Part shown: positions 26,240 to 33,748 of the stretch, in pieces
Numbering within the stretch: the stretch's first letter is position 1
How the letters are laid out: the number at the start of each line of letters is the position of its first letter
DNA from: Geomesophilobacter sediminis
GTDB lineage: Bacteria; Desulfobacterota; Desulfuromonadia; Geobacterales; Geobacteraceae
Assembly (NCBI RefSeq): GCF_016458275.1
Contig: NZ_JAEMHM010000019.1
Span: forward strand, 1 to 64,000
Reading direction: 5' to 3'
Length of the DNA: 64,000 nt
Made by a program: the position numbers and the translations under genes
Notes under the pieces: model-generated
The model's database searches: none
What the model was told of the DNA's origin: nothing
What the model saw: the letters and a program-made list of their open reading frames with translations, nothing else

Positions 26240-27077
26240 CCATATCCATCGCGTCTTCGATCATGATCTCCAGCTCGGCGAGCATGATCTCCTTGATCCC
26301 CAGCCCTTGGGCTTCGAAGGTGGCGGCGAGCATGAGGGAGGGATCGGGGTTGTTGCTGATCCCGATCTTGCGGCAGGCGTTGTCCACCAGGTGGACGATG
26401 CTTAAAAGCAGGTTGCTCGTGTCTTTCTGCTCCCGGTGGTGGTCGCGGACGATCACGCAGTACAGGTCCGGGAGGTTCCAGCGCTGCATCAGCTCGTAAC
26501 CGGAGTCGGCATGCATGCTGAGCATGATCTCGGTGACCAGCTCGCGGCTGATGCTCTTGATCGGCTGCTCCTCGCTTCCCCCCATCCCTTCCACAACCTT
26601 CAGGATCAAGAGATTCCCGATGTCGTGCAAGAGCCCCGCGATGAATGCCTCCTGGGCGAGGTGGCCGTAGCCGGTCTTCTCCGCCAGCCACCGCGAGCCG
26701 ATCGCGCAGCCGATCGCGTGCCTCCAGAGGAGTTGGGCGTACGCCTTCAGTTCCGGACTGTTGAGACTTTGGTAGCTGTTCTGCTGGCTCGCCAGCATGG
26801 CGACCGAGGCGACCTCCCGGGCCCCCAGGCGCACCACCGCCTCGGTGATGGTGGTTACCTTGGACAGGCCGCTGAAAAACGCGGAATTGGCCAGCCGCAG
26901 GATCTGGCTGGTGAGCGCCGGGTCCTTGATGATCAACGCCACCACCTGGTCGATGGTGAAATCCTTCGCCGAGAGAAGCGCCTGCAGCTTCACCGCGATC
27001 GGATGGAACATCGGCAGGTTGAGAGTCTCCTGGGTCAACTGGTCTTGGATCAGCTCCACGAACGATTTGGTGCTCAT
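26211..27077 (-). CDS. HDOD domain protein
   Basis: A 288-residue HDOD protein, a degenerate HD-domain family that acts in bacterial signalling without clear enzymatic activity. Typical features are LPMFHPIAVKLQ, IIKDPALTSQILRLANSAFF, AVVRLGAREVASVAML and AGLLHDIGNLLI; an HD pair is still visible in LLHDIG. It is translated directly after the GspE-like ATPase (stop and start are one base apart), and faces the PilZ gene. A role in cyclic-di-GMP-linked control of the ATPase is plausible but not shown. Confidence 0.88.
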   Translation of the reverse strand: MSTKSFVELIQDQLTQETLNLPMFHPIAVKLQALLSAKDFTIDQVVALIIKDPALTSQILRLANSAFFSGLSKVTTITEAVVRLGAREVASVAMLASQQNSYQSLNSPELKAYAQLLWRHAIGCAIGSRWLAEKTGYGHLAQEAFIAGLLHDIGNLLILKVVEGMGGSEEQPIKSISRELVTEIMLSMHADSGYELMQRWNLPDLYCVIVRDHHREQKDTSNLLLSIVHLVDNACRKIGISNNPDPSLMLAATFEAQGLGIKEIMLAELEIMIEDAMDMVNPAVGDIS

Positions 27078-27078
27078 G

Positions 27079-28977
27079 TCATTCCCCCAGTAAGCGCCTG
27101 ATCTCCGCGACCGGGCGCGGCCTGCCGATCCTCGGCAGCAGTCGCACGCAGTCCTGCAATGAAACCATCCCCTGGGCCGCCTTGGCCAAACCCGACTCCA
27201 AAAGCGTCACCATCCCCGTCGTCTCGGTGCTGATCCTCCTGATCTCATAGGAGGTCTTCTTGCTGAGGATGGCGTCTTTGACCAGCTCGTTCAGGATCAG
27301 CATCTCGAACACCCCGACCCGGCCCCGGTAGCCGCTGTAACGGCATTTGGCGCAGCCGCGTCCCTTCTTGAATTCCGCTCCGCGCAGGTCCTCGTGGCTG
27401 TAGCTGATCCTTCTGAGTTCGGTCGGGGTGGGGAGCACCGGCTCGGCGCAGGCGCTGCAGATCCGGCGCAACAGGCGCTGGGCCAGCACGCAGTTCACCG
27501 TGGAGGCGATCAGGAAGGCCTCGATGTTCATGTTCAAGAGGCGCAAAAGCCCTCCCACTGCATCCTCGGTGTGGAAGGTGGTGAGAACCTTGTGCCCGGT
27601 GAGCGCGGCCTGGATCGCGGTCTCGGCCGAGAAGTTGTCCCTTATTTCCCCCAAAACGATGATGTCCGGGTCCTGGCGCACGATGTGGCGCAGCGTCTCG
27701 TCGAACGTCACCCCGATCTTGCTGTTGATGGAGCACTGGGCGATCCCTTCGACGATGTACTCGACCGGTTCCTCGACGGTGACGATGCAGGCGTCCAGGG
27801 TATTGAGATGCTGGACACAGCTGTACAGGGTCGAGGTCTTGCCGCTGCCGGTGGGGCCGGTGACGATCATGACCCCGCTGGGGGGATCGAGCGCGTCGTC
27901 GATGAAGCGCTCCAGCATCCGGTCCGGCATCCCGATCTCCTTGAGTTCGAGGAGTTCCCCTTTCTTGTTCAAAAGCCTGAGGACGATCTTTTCCCCGTGG
28001 ATGGTGATGTAAAAGGAGACCCGCATGTCCAGGATCTGGCCGCTCTTGGCGCTCTCGTAGCAGATGCGGCCGTCCTGGTGGCGCCTTCTTTCCGCGATGT
28101 CGGCATCGGCCATGACCTTGACCCGGGAGCTGATCGGCATGGAGAGCTCCTTGGGGAAGTCCTTGTACAGGGTGAGGATCCCGTCGCGCCGGAAACGGAC
28201 CCGCAGTTTTCCCTTGAGCGGCTCGATGTGGATGTCGCTGGCCCCCTCCCGCATCGCCTCTTCGAAGATGCTGTTGACGATGCCGGTGACGGTGTGCTCG
28301 TCGGTGGCGGTGCTGTCGCCGCCGGTGGCGGTCCCCTTCTTCAGGAGGGTGACCGCCTCGCGGATCCCCTTCAGGGTGGCGATGGCGAAGGTAGTCCCGA
28401 TGCCGAAGAGCTTCTCCGATATCTTGCGTGCTTCGGCGTCGAGCGGGTCGGCCAGGGCGACCAGCACCCGGCCCGCCTCCTCGCGGATCGGGAGGAAGCT
28501 GTGCTGGGCGATCCACTGGGGCGGAATGCGCCCCAGCAGGGCCCGGTCGATGGTGGCGACGTCGATGTCGAGGTAGGGATAGCCGAGCTGGTAGGCAAGC
28601 GCTTCGGCCAGGGTGTATTCCTCGATGAAGCGCTGTTCCACCAGGATCTCACCCAAAAGCTTGGTGTTTTCCCCTTCCTGCTGGATCGCGAGCGCCGCCT
28701 GGAGCTCGCCCGGCTTCAGATAACCGAGCTCCACCAGGAGCGCGCCGAGCTTCACCGAGTGGATCCCTTGCTGCAGGGTGGTCCGGAGCTGCTCCCGGTT
28801 GAAGAAACCGAGGTCCAGCATCACCGAGACCAGGGTCTTCGGAGTGAGGAGCTTCCCCTTGACCCGCTTGGCATGTTGCAACTGTTCCGGGGTGAGATGT
28901 CCGGCCTTCACCAACAGCGCCGCGATCTCGAGTCCGGAATCTTCCGTGCTTATCTGGACACCGCTGTCGTTTGCCAT
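27079..28977 (-). CDS. GspE/PilB/MshE-type secretion ATPase
   Basis: The protein has 632 residues. The N-terminus holds MshEN-like repeats (KLGALLVELGYLKPGELQAAL at about 76 and LLGEILVEQRFIEEYTLAEAL at about 107), modules that in MshE-type ATPases bind cyclic-di-GMP. The ATPase domain has Walker A GPTGSGKTS at about 374, an Asp box, a Walker B-type VLGEIRD, the His box TFHTEDAVG, and a four-cysteine zinc motif CSAC...CAKC near 505-540. It drives assembly of type IV pili or type II secretion pseudopili. No other pilus or secretion gene is in the window, so the machine it serves is unknown. Confidence 0.88.
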   Translation of the reverse strand: MANDSGVQISTEDSGLEIAALLVKAGHLTPEQLQHAKRVKGKLLTPKTLVSVMLDLGFFNREQLRTTLQQGIHSVKLGALLVELGYLKPGELQAALAIQQEGENTKLLGEILVEQRFIEEYTLAEALAYQLGYPYLDIDVATIDRALLGRIPPQWIAQHSFLPIREEAGRVLVALADPLDAEARKISEKLFGIGTTFAIATLKGIREAVTLLKKGTATGGDSTATDEHTVTGIVNSIFEEAMREGASDIHIEPLKGKLRVRFRRDGILTLYKDFPKELSMPISSRVKVMADADIAERRRHQDGRICYESAKSGQILDMRVSFYITIHGEKIVLRLLNKKGELLELKEIGMPDRMLERFIDDALDPPSGVMIVTGPTGSGKTSTLYSCVQHLNTLDACIVTVEEPVEYIVEGIAQCSINSKIGVTFDETLRHIVRQDPDIIVLGEIRDNFSAETAIQAALTGHKVLTTFHTEDAVGGLLRLLNMNIEAFLIASTVNCVLAQRLLRRICSACAEPVLPTPTELRRISYSHEDLRGAEFKKGRGCAKCRYSGYRGRVGVFEMLILNELVKDAILSKKTSYEIRRISTETTGMVTLLESGLAKAAQGMVSLQDCVRLLPRIGRPRPVAEIRRLLGE

Positions 28978-29124
28978 GGGGCGCTCCTAAAATAGGGGTC
29001 GGGGGTCCGGATTGGGGGCAAATCGCTTTGCTCTCCCCTCTCCAAACCCCCGACCATGCCCTCGCTGGAGAGCCCGGATCCGGTAGCGGCCGCGTGCCGC
29101 GGCGCCCCGGACCCCTTGCTCTCG
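28978..29124. other. Intergenic region without recognised genes
   Basis: GC-rich, with short inverted runs (GGGGTCGGGGGT and CAAACCCCCGACC). It separates the divergent ATPase and OmpA-like genes. No ORF of note. Confidence 0.4.
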
Positions 29125-29154
29125 TTGACTTTTGACCCAAATGGCTGGTATTAT
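29125..29154 (+). promoter_or_regulatory. Candidate promoter of the OmpA-like lipoprotein gene
   Basis: TTGACT at 29125-29130 and TATTAT at 29149-29154 are separated by 18 bases. The gene starts about 105 bases downstream. Confidence 0.45.
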
Positions 29155-29260
29155 ATCACGCGAATTGGAGGCGGCTAATGTATGTTCAGCCTTTCCCGCC
29201 GGCCCCGGACTTCCCCAACTCCCCACCCGCAAATACATTTTCAAGATTGGAGAGCCTGAC

Positions 29261-30121
29261 ATGATGCGGAATCTATCCTGCCTCGTCGCGGTGCTTTGCG
29301 CCGTTTTTCAGCTCACCGGATGTGTCTCCAACGAGACCTACCGCGTGAAGGAACAGGAGGCGGCCCGACTGGGCAAGAGCCTCGAAGAACAGCAGGGGGA
29401 GGGGAAAAAGCTCGCCGCCCGCAACGAACAGTGCCAGGGGGAGGTGCAGCGCCTCTCCGGCGATCTGAAGACGGTCCAGGGCGAGCGCGATGCGCTGGCA
29501 ACGTCGAAGAAGGGGCTGGAGGAGAGCCTGCGCTCCACCGCCGATTCCAAAAACGCGCGCATCGCCGAGCTGAGCCAGACCCTGGGCGAGCAGCAGACCG
29601 AGAACAAGCGCCTCAAGGACGAACTGGTCCGGCAGCAAAAGCTCAAGGAGCTCGAGGTGCAGAAGACCAGCAAGACCTACGAGGACCTGCTGGACAAGAT
29701 GAAAGGGGAGATTTCCAAGGGTGAGATCACCATCTCCGAGTTGAAGGGGAAACTGACCGTGAACGTGGTGGAGTCGGTTCTCTTCGACTCCGGCAAGGCG
29801 GAAGTGAAGCCGGAAGGAAAGGCGGTGCTCTTCAAGGTCGTAGACATCCTGAAGACGCTCAAGGACAAGGCGATCCGCGTCGAGGGGCACACCGACAACG
29901 TTCAGATCGGTGGCGAACTGGTCCGCCGCTACCCCACGAATTGGGAGCTCTCCGCGGCCCGTGCCATCAACGTGACCCGCTACCTGCAGCAAAACGGTAT
30001 CGACCCGCACCTTTTGGCGGCGGTGGCGTTCGGTGAATACCATCCCGTTGCCTCCAACGACACCCCCGAGGATCGGGCAAAAAACCGGAGAATCGAGATC
30101 ACCCTCGTTTCCAACGAATAG
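29261..30121 (+). CDS. OmpA/MotB-domain outer-membrane lipoprotein with coiled coil
   Basis: The protein has 286 residues. A signal peptide ends in the lipobox QLTGC (Cys21), so it should be lipid-anchored. Residues about 25-160 are charged and heptad-like (many Glu, Lys, Gln and Leu), predicted coiled coil. The C-terminal OmpA-like domain has SVLFDSGKAEVKPEG, VEGHTDN, NWELSAARA and NRRIEITL, and should bind peptidoglycan. Overall it is a spacer lipoprotein tethering the outer membrane to the wall. GGAGAG precedes the ATG by about eight bases. The Smr gene follows 17 bases downstream. Confidence 0.9.
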   Translation: MMRNLSCLVAVLCAVFQLTGCVSNETYRVKEQEAARLGKSLEEQQGEGKKLAARNEQCQGEVQRLSGDLKTVQGERDALATSKKGLEESLRSTADSKNARIAELSQTLGEQQTENKRLKDELVRQQKLKELEVQKTSKTYEDLLDKMKGEISKGEITISELKGKLTVNVVESVLFDSGKAEVKPEGKAVLFKVVDILKTLKDKAIRVEGHTDNVQIGGELVRRYPTNWELSAARAINVTRYLQQNGIDPHLLAAVAFGEYHPVASNDTPEDRAKNRRIEITLVSNE

Positions 30122-30138
30122 CAATTCAGCGAGAGGAT

Positions 30139-30912
30139 ATGAAGAAAAAGCAGCCCACCCAACAGAAACCGAAGGAGTTTTCGGCCTCCCCGTTCCAGGC
30201 GTTGAAAAAGCTGGTCGCCTCAGGGGAAAAGGAAGCTCCGGCTGCCAAGCAGCCCGCCCCGGCGACGAAGCCGGCCGGGGCCAAGCCCCCCGTAAAGCCC
30301 GCTGCCACGCCGGCCGCCAAAACGCCCCCGTCGCGTGAGGAAGCCGAAGACATGTCGTTTTTCTTCGATGCCATGGAGGGGGTGCAGCGGCTCGGCCAGA
30401 AGGGAACTCCTGCCCCGGCCCAGCCGGCCCAGCCGACCGCGCCGAAATCTACCAAGCGGGACGATGATGATGCGCGGGTTTTTCTGCAGGCGGTGGAAGC
30501 GCTGCGGATGGACGTCCGGTTTACCGATGAGATCCCGGAGCCGACGGCACCTCCCGCGTCGGTAAACCGTTTGCGCCAGGTGCGCCGGGGGACGATCCGG
30601 GTGGACCTGGAGCTCGACCTGCACGGCCTGACGCGCGAGGAGGCGATCGAGAACCTGGAGCGGTTCGTCAAGGGGGCCTATGGCCGCGGCCAGAAAGGGG
30701 TGCTGGTCATCACCGGGAAGGGGAACAATTCTCCCGGTGAGCCGGTACTGAAACAGGCCGTCGCTACCTGGTTGCGCGAGGCGGGGAAGCCGATGGTCGC
30801 GGAGTTCGTGGCGGCCCCCCGCGAAATGGGAGGCGGCGGCGCCTTCGTCGTCTTTCTGAAGGAAAAGAAGCCGCCCGAGCCCGACCAGGGGGAGCCCTCC
30901 GAGGGTAAATAG
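30139..30912 (+). CDS. Smr domain protein
   Basis: A 257-residue protein. The C-terminal half (about 155-245) is an Smr (MutS2-related) domain with LDLHGLTREEA and VLVITGKGNNSPGEPVLK, the DxH and GxGx motifs of the nuclease fold. The N-terminal half is a low-complexity Ala/Pro/Lys linker with a short acidic patch DDDDAR. Stand-alone Smr proteins nick DNA or, as with E. coli SmrB, cleave RNA at collided ribosomes; which applies here is unknown. It lies behind the lipoprotein gene and before a strong terminator. Confidence 0.88.
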   Translation: MKKKQPTQQKPKEFSASPFQALKKLVASGEKEAPAAKQPAPATKPAGAKPPVKPAATPAAKTPPSREEAEDMSFFFDAMEGVQRLGQKGTPAPAQPAQPTAPKSTKRDDDDARVFLQAVEALRMDVRFTDEIPEPTAPPASVNRLRQVRRGTIRVDLELDLHGLTREEAIENLERFVKGAYGRGQKGVLVITGKGNNSPGEPVLKQAVATWLREAGKPMVAEFVAAPREMGGGGAFVVFLKEKKPPEPDQGEPSEGK

Positions 30913-30916
30913 GTGC

Positions 30917-30957
30917 AAAAAGAGACGCCCCGGCAGATACCGGGGCGTCTCTTTTTT
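30917..30957 (+). terminator. Terminator after the Smr gene
   Basis: A 12-bp stem AGAGACGCCCCG with its complement is followed by TTTTTT. Confidence 0.9.
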
Positions 30958-31016
30958 CGAAACCTTTGGGTTCGGAGGGGCACTTAACTTCTCATTTCTT
31001 GCTTAGCGCCATTACC

Positions 31017-31082
31017 CTGTGGGAGCGCCCTTCCGGGCGCGGTCAAGGACCGCCAATCGCGCCCGGAAGGGCGCTCCCACAG
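31017..31082. repeat. Interspersed palindromic repeat, family A (clean copy)
   Basis: A 25-bp arm beginning CTGTGGGAGCGCCCTTCC and its perfect complement are separated by 16 bases. It is the clearest palindrome of the family in this window. Confidence 0.85.
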
Positions 31083-31102
31083 CAGCATGAGTCCTCGCGC
31101 CG

Positions 31103-32701
31103 CTACTTCCCTTTCTTCTCTTTCCCCCCATTCGCTTTTTTAAGTTTGGCCGGTACGGCTTTAACCTCTTTCCGTCTTTCCGGCTTTACCACCACTCCCT
31201 TGGTCGGCCCATCGGCCGCCACGCTCTTTAGCGCCTGTTCGACCGAACGGCAAAGCGACTTGAGCACCTTGATCCGGGCGAAATACTTGTTGTTCGCCTC
31301 AACCAGCACCCAAGGTGTGATCTCGGCGCTGGTGCGGTCGATCATGTCGCAGATCGCCGCCTCGTACTCGTCCCACTTGTCCCGGTTGCGCCAGTCCTCC
31401 TCGGTGATCTTGAAGCGCTTGAACGCGACCCGTTCGCGCTCCTCGAAACGGCGCAACTGTTCCTCCTTGCTGATCGCCAGCCAGAACTTCACCACCAGGA
31501 AGTGATGGCGCTCCAGCTGCTCCTCGAAGTCGTTGATCTCGCCATAGGCCCGCATCCAGTCCGCCGGGGAGCAGTATCCCTCCACCCGTTCCACCAGAAC
31601 CCGGCCGTACCAGGAACGGTCGAAGATGGCGAAGGTGCCCCGCGGCGGGAGTCGGCGCCAGAAGCGCCACAGCCAGGGCTGCAGCCGCTCCTCCTCGGAA
31701 GGCGCAGCGACGGGATTGCTCCGGTACTGCCGGGCGTCGAGCGCTTGCGTCACGCGGCGGATGGCTCCCCCCTTGCCGGCGGCATCGTTTCCTTCGAAGA
31801 CGACGAGCAGGGAGATTTTCTTGAAATCCGGGTGGCGGGAGAGCAGGTTCAGCTTCCCTTGCCAGTGCTCCAGTTCTTTCTTGTAATCGGCCTTGCTCAG
31901 CTTCTGGTCGAGTTGCAGGGATTTCAAAACGGTGCGCCCGTCGATGGCGGTGGTGACCGGTGGGAAGCTTGCTTCCGGCGCCGGCGGTGGCGCGTCGAGC
32001 CGCTCGCGGAGCGCCTGGAGTATCACCTTTCCAATGGTGAGGGAGCGATAGTTCGGGTCGCTGCCGTCGACGATGAACCAGGGGGCGCGGGGGGAACTGG
32101 TGACGCGGAGCATCCGCTCGGAGACCTGGTGAAACCGGTCGTACAGCTTGAGGTGGCGGCGGTCCTTCTCGGTGACCCGCCAGCGGGTGTCGGGATCTTT
32201 TTCCAGCGCCTTGAGGCGTTTTTTCTGCTGGTCGGCGGAGAGGTGGAGCCAGAACTTGAGGATCAGCGCCCCCTCGTCGCAGAGGATCTTCTCGAAACGG
32301 TTGATCCGTTCCAGTCGCTGGTCGAGCTCGGCGTTGCCTATCGAGCCGTAGACGTTTTCCAAAAGCGGACTGGAGTACCAGCTCCCGATGAAGATGCCGA
32401 TTTTGCCGCGTGGTGGAAGTACACGCCAGTAGCGCCACATCGGCGGGCGCTGCAGCTCCTCGTCGGTGAGATCGCGCAGCGCGTGAGTTTCGATGTGGCG
32501 CGGATCCAGCCATTCGTTGAGGAGGTTTACTGTCTCACCTTTCCCGGCCATGTCGACCCCTGCCATCAGGATGATCAGGGGGAACTTGCGCGTATCCAGG
32601 AGATCGTACTGCGCGTCAAGAAGGGCCTCCCGCAGCGGAGGAAGCTCGCGCTTGTAGGTAGCATTGTCGATCTTGTGACCCAGCTCCGCCGATTCAAACA
32701 T
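31103..32701 (-). CDS. pap: Two-domain PPK2: polyphosphate:AMP phosphotransferase
   Basis: The protein has 532 residues made of two PPK2 domains. The N-terminal domain has Walker A GVDMAGKGE but a degenerate second motif, FIGSWYSSP. The C-terminal one has EGNDAAGKGGA and the intact DRSWYGR. Two-domain PPK2 enzymes of class II phosphorylate AMP to ADP with polyphosphate. The tail is Lys-rich. The ATG at 32701 is preferred over an upstream in-frame start because GGGAGGG lies just before it. A CYTH-domain gene lies upstream on the same strand, suggesting linked polyphosphate metabolism. Confidence 0.9.
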   Translation of the reverse strand: MFESAELGHKIDNATYKRELPPLREALLDAQYDLLDTRKFPLIILMAGVDMAGKGETVNLLNEWLDPRHIETHALRDLTDEELQRPPMWRYWRVLPPRGKIGIFIGSWYSSPLLENVYGSIGNAELDQRLERINRFEKILCDEGALILKFWLHLSADQQKKRLKALEKDPDTRWRVTEKDRRHLKLYDRFHQVSERMLRVTSSPRAPWFIVDGSDPNYRSLTIGKVILQALRERLDAPPPAPEASFPPVTTAIDGRTVLKSLQLDQKLSKADYKKELEHWQGKLNLLSRHPDFKKISLLVVFEGNDAAGKGGAIRRVTQALDARQYRSNPVAAPSEEERLQPWLWRFWRRLPPRGTFAIFDRSWYGRVLVERVEGYCSPADWMRAYGEINDFEEQLERHHFLVVKFWLAISKEEQLRRFEERERVAFKRFKITEEDWRNRDKWDEYEAAICDMIDRTSAEITPWVLVEANNKYFARIKVLKSLCRSVEQALKSVAADGPTKGVVVKPERRKEVKAVPAKLKKANGGKEKKGK

Positions 32702-32736
32702 GCAGCCCTCCCTTGCCACAGCAGGTAAACGTTATG

Positions 32737-32830
32737 CCCCTCTCCCCCTGGGCGAGGGTGCCCGGAGGGCGGGGCGCTACAACGTGATTTCCCTCACCCC
32801 AGCCCGCTCCCCGAGGGAGAGGGAGGTTTG
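32737..32830. repeat. Interspersed repeat, family B
   Basis: CCCCTCTCCCCCTGGGCGAG and CCCCGAGGGAGAGGGAGG ends flank a short centre with CGGAGGGCGGGGCG. It lies between the CYTH gene and the PPK2 gene. Confidence 0.6.
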
Positions 32831-32842
32831 AAACGATACTTG

Positions 32843-33331
32843 CTAGGGGTGCTTTTTACGCTCTTTCCATTCCCGGTACGGATGGGTGACGAGGCTCGCG
32901 TTGGAATAGCGCCGATCATCGCTTACCTCTGCTCCGACCCAAGGCGGGTGGGGAGGCCGCTGTTCTTCCGATTCGAGCTCGACCTCCGCGATGAAGAGAC
33001 CTTCGTTCTCGCCGAAAAACTCGTCGACCTCCCAGGTGAATCCCTCGTGGACGATCTCGTAGCGGATTTTCTCGATCACCGGCTGCACGCAGATATCCCG
33101 CAACAGCTCCTCGGCATCGGCAAGCGGCAGGGGATACTCGAACTCGGATGCCGATATTCCCTGACGCTCCCCCTTGATGGTCAAAAACGCTGCTGTTTCC
33201 TTGGTGCGGACCCGGACCACCCGGCCCTTGTCCAGGCAGAGGTATCCCTGCCGGAGGTGGGTCCCTTTTCCGGCGTGGTTGCGCCAGCTTTCATCTTTGA
33301 GTAAGAACTTGCGTTCGATCTCCGTGGGCAT
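32843..33331 (-). CDS. CYTH domain protein (triphosphate tunnel family)
   Basis: A 162-residue CYTH protein. The N-terminal ExExK motif is present (EIERKF), followed by RQGYLCLDKGRVVRVRTK and LTIKGERQGISASEFEYPL, typical of the tunnel fold. Family members hydrolyse inorganic triphosphate or make or cleave other triphosphates. The next gene is a polyphosphate-using PPK2, so a substrate such as tripolyphosphate fits; this is inference. AAGGA lies before the ATG at 33331; the upstream frame extension has no family match. Confidence 0.88.
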   Translation of the reverse strand: MPTEIERKFLLKDESWRNHAGKGTHLRQGYLCLDKGRVVRVRTKETAAFLTIKGERQGISASEFEYPLPLADAEELLRDICVQPVIEKIRYEIVHEGFTWEVDEFFGENEGLFIAEVELESEEQRPPHPPWVGAEVSDDRRYSNASLVTHPYREWKERKKHP

Positions 33332-33423
33332 AGTGCGATCCTTTTCAGTATCAGCGGGAAGTGGACCAGAAAAAGGTACCTTGTTCTCTGGATGACTCAA
33401 GAGGATATTGTCAGCCGAGCTAA

Positions 33424-33462
33424 GAAAAAAGCCCCTCTCCTGACGGATAGGGGCTTTTTTTT
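33424..33462. terminator. Terminator after tRNA-Thr
   Basis: AAAAAAGCCCCT pairs with AGGGGCTTTTTT across a 13-base loop. On the minus strand it lies directly after the tRNA 3' end. Confidence 0.8.
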
Positions 33463-33464
33463 GA

Positions 33465-33540
33465 TGGAGCCGAAGAGCGGACTCGAACCGCCGACTTGCT
33501 GATTACGAATCAGCTACTCTACCAACTGAGTTACTCCGGC
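33465..33540 (-). tRNA. tRNA-Thr, anticodon CGU
   Basis: A 76-base cloverleaf on the minus strand with encoded CCA. The acceptor arm is GCCGGAG with CTTCGGC (one G-U). The D arm is ACTC/GAGT, the anticodon stem GCTGA/TCAGC with loop TTCGTAA, and the T arm carries GGTTCGAGTCC. The anticodon CGT reads the threonine codon ACG. The T-arm and D-arm invariant bases are in place. Confidence 0.97.
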
Positions 33541-33748
33541 CTATTTGTTTTTCACTGCCAAGCTTGTTCCGTCGATCTGGCTGCCGGTGACGGCGTAGTG
33601 TGGATGGAACAAGTCAACGCAACTTTTTACCTTAAAAACGGTGCATCGTCAATGAGATTTTCCGAAGCAGATCCTGTCTCTGCCGAAGGCAGGAGCGACT
33701 CTGTGCCATGTCCCCTGTCGGTAAACAGCTGCCGCTCCGGGGGGGGGG
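33541..33748. other. Intergenic region between the effector operon and tRNA-Thr
   Basis: No gene is visible. TTGACT on the minus strand at 33609-33614 could be a -35 box for the tRNA, but no good -10 follows at the right distance. A run of nine G lies at 33739-33747. Confidence 0.4.
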
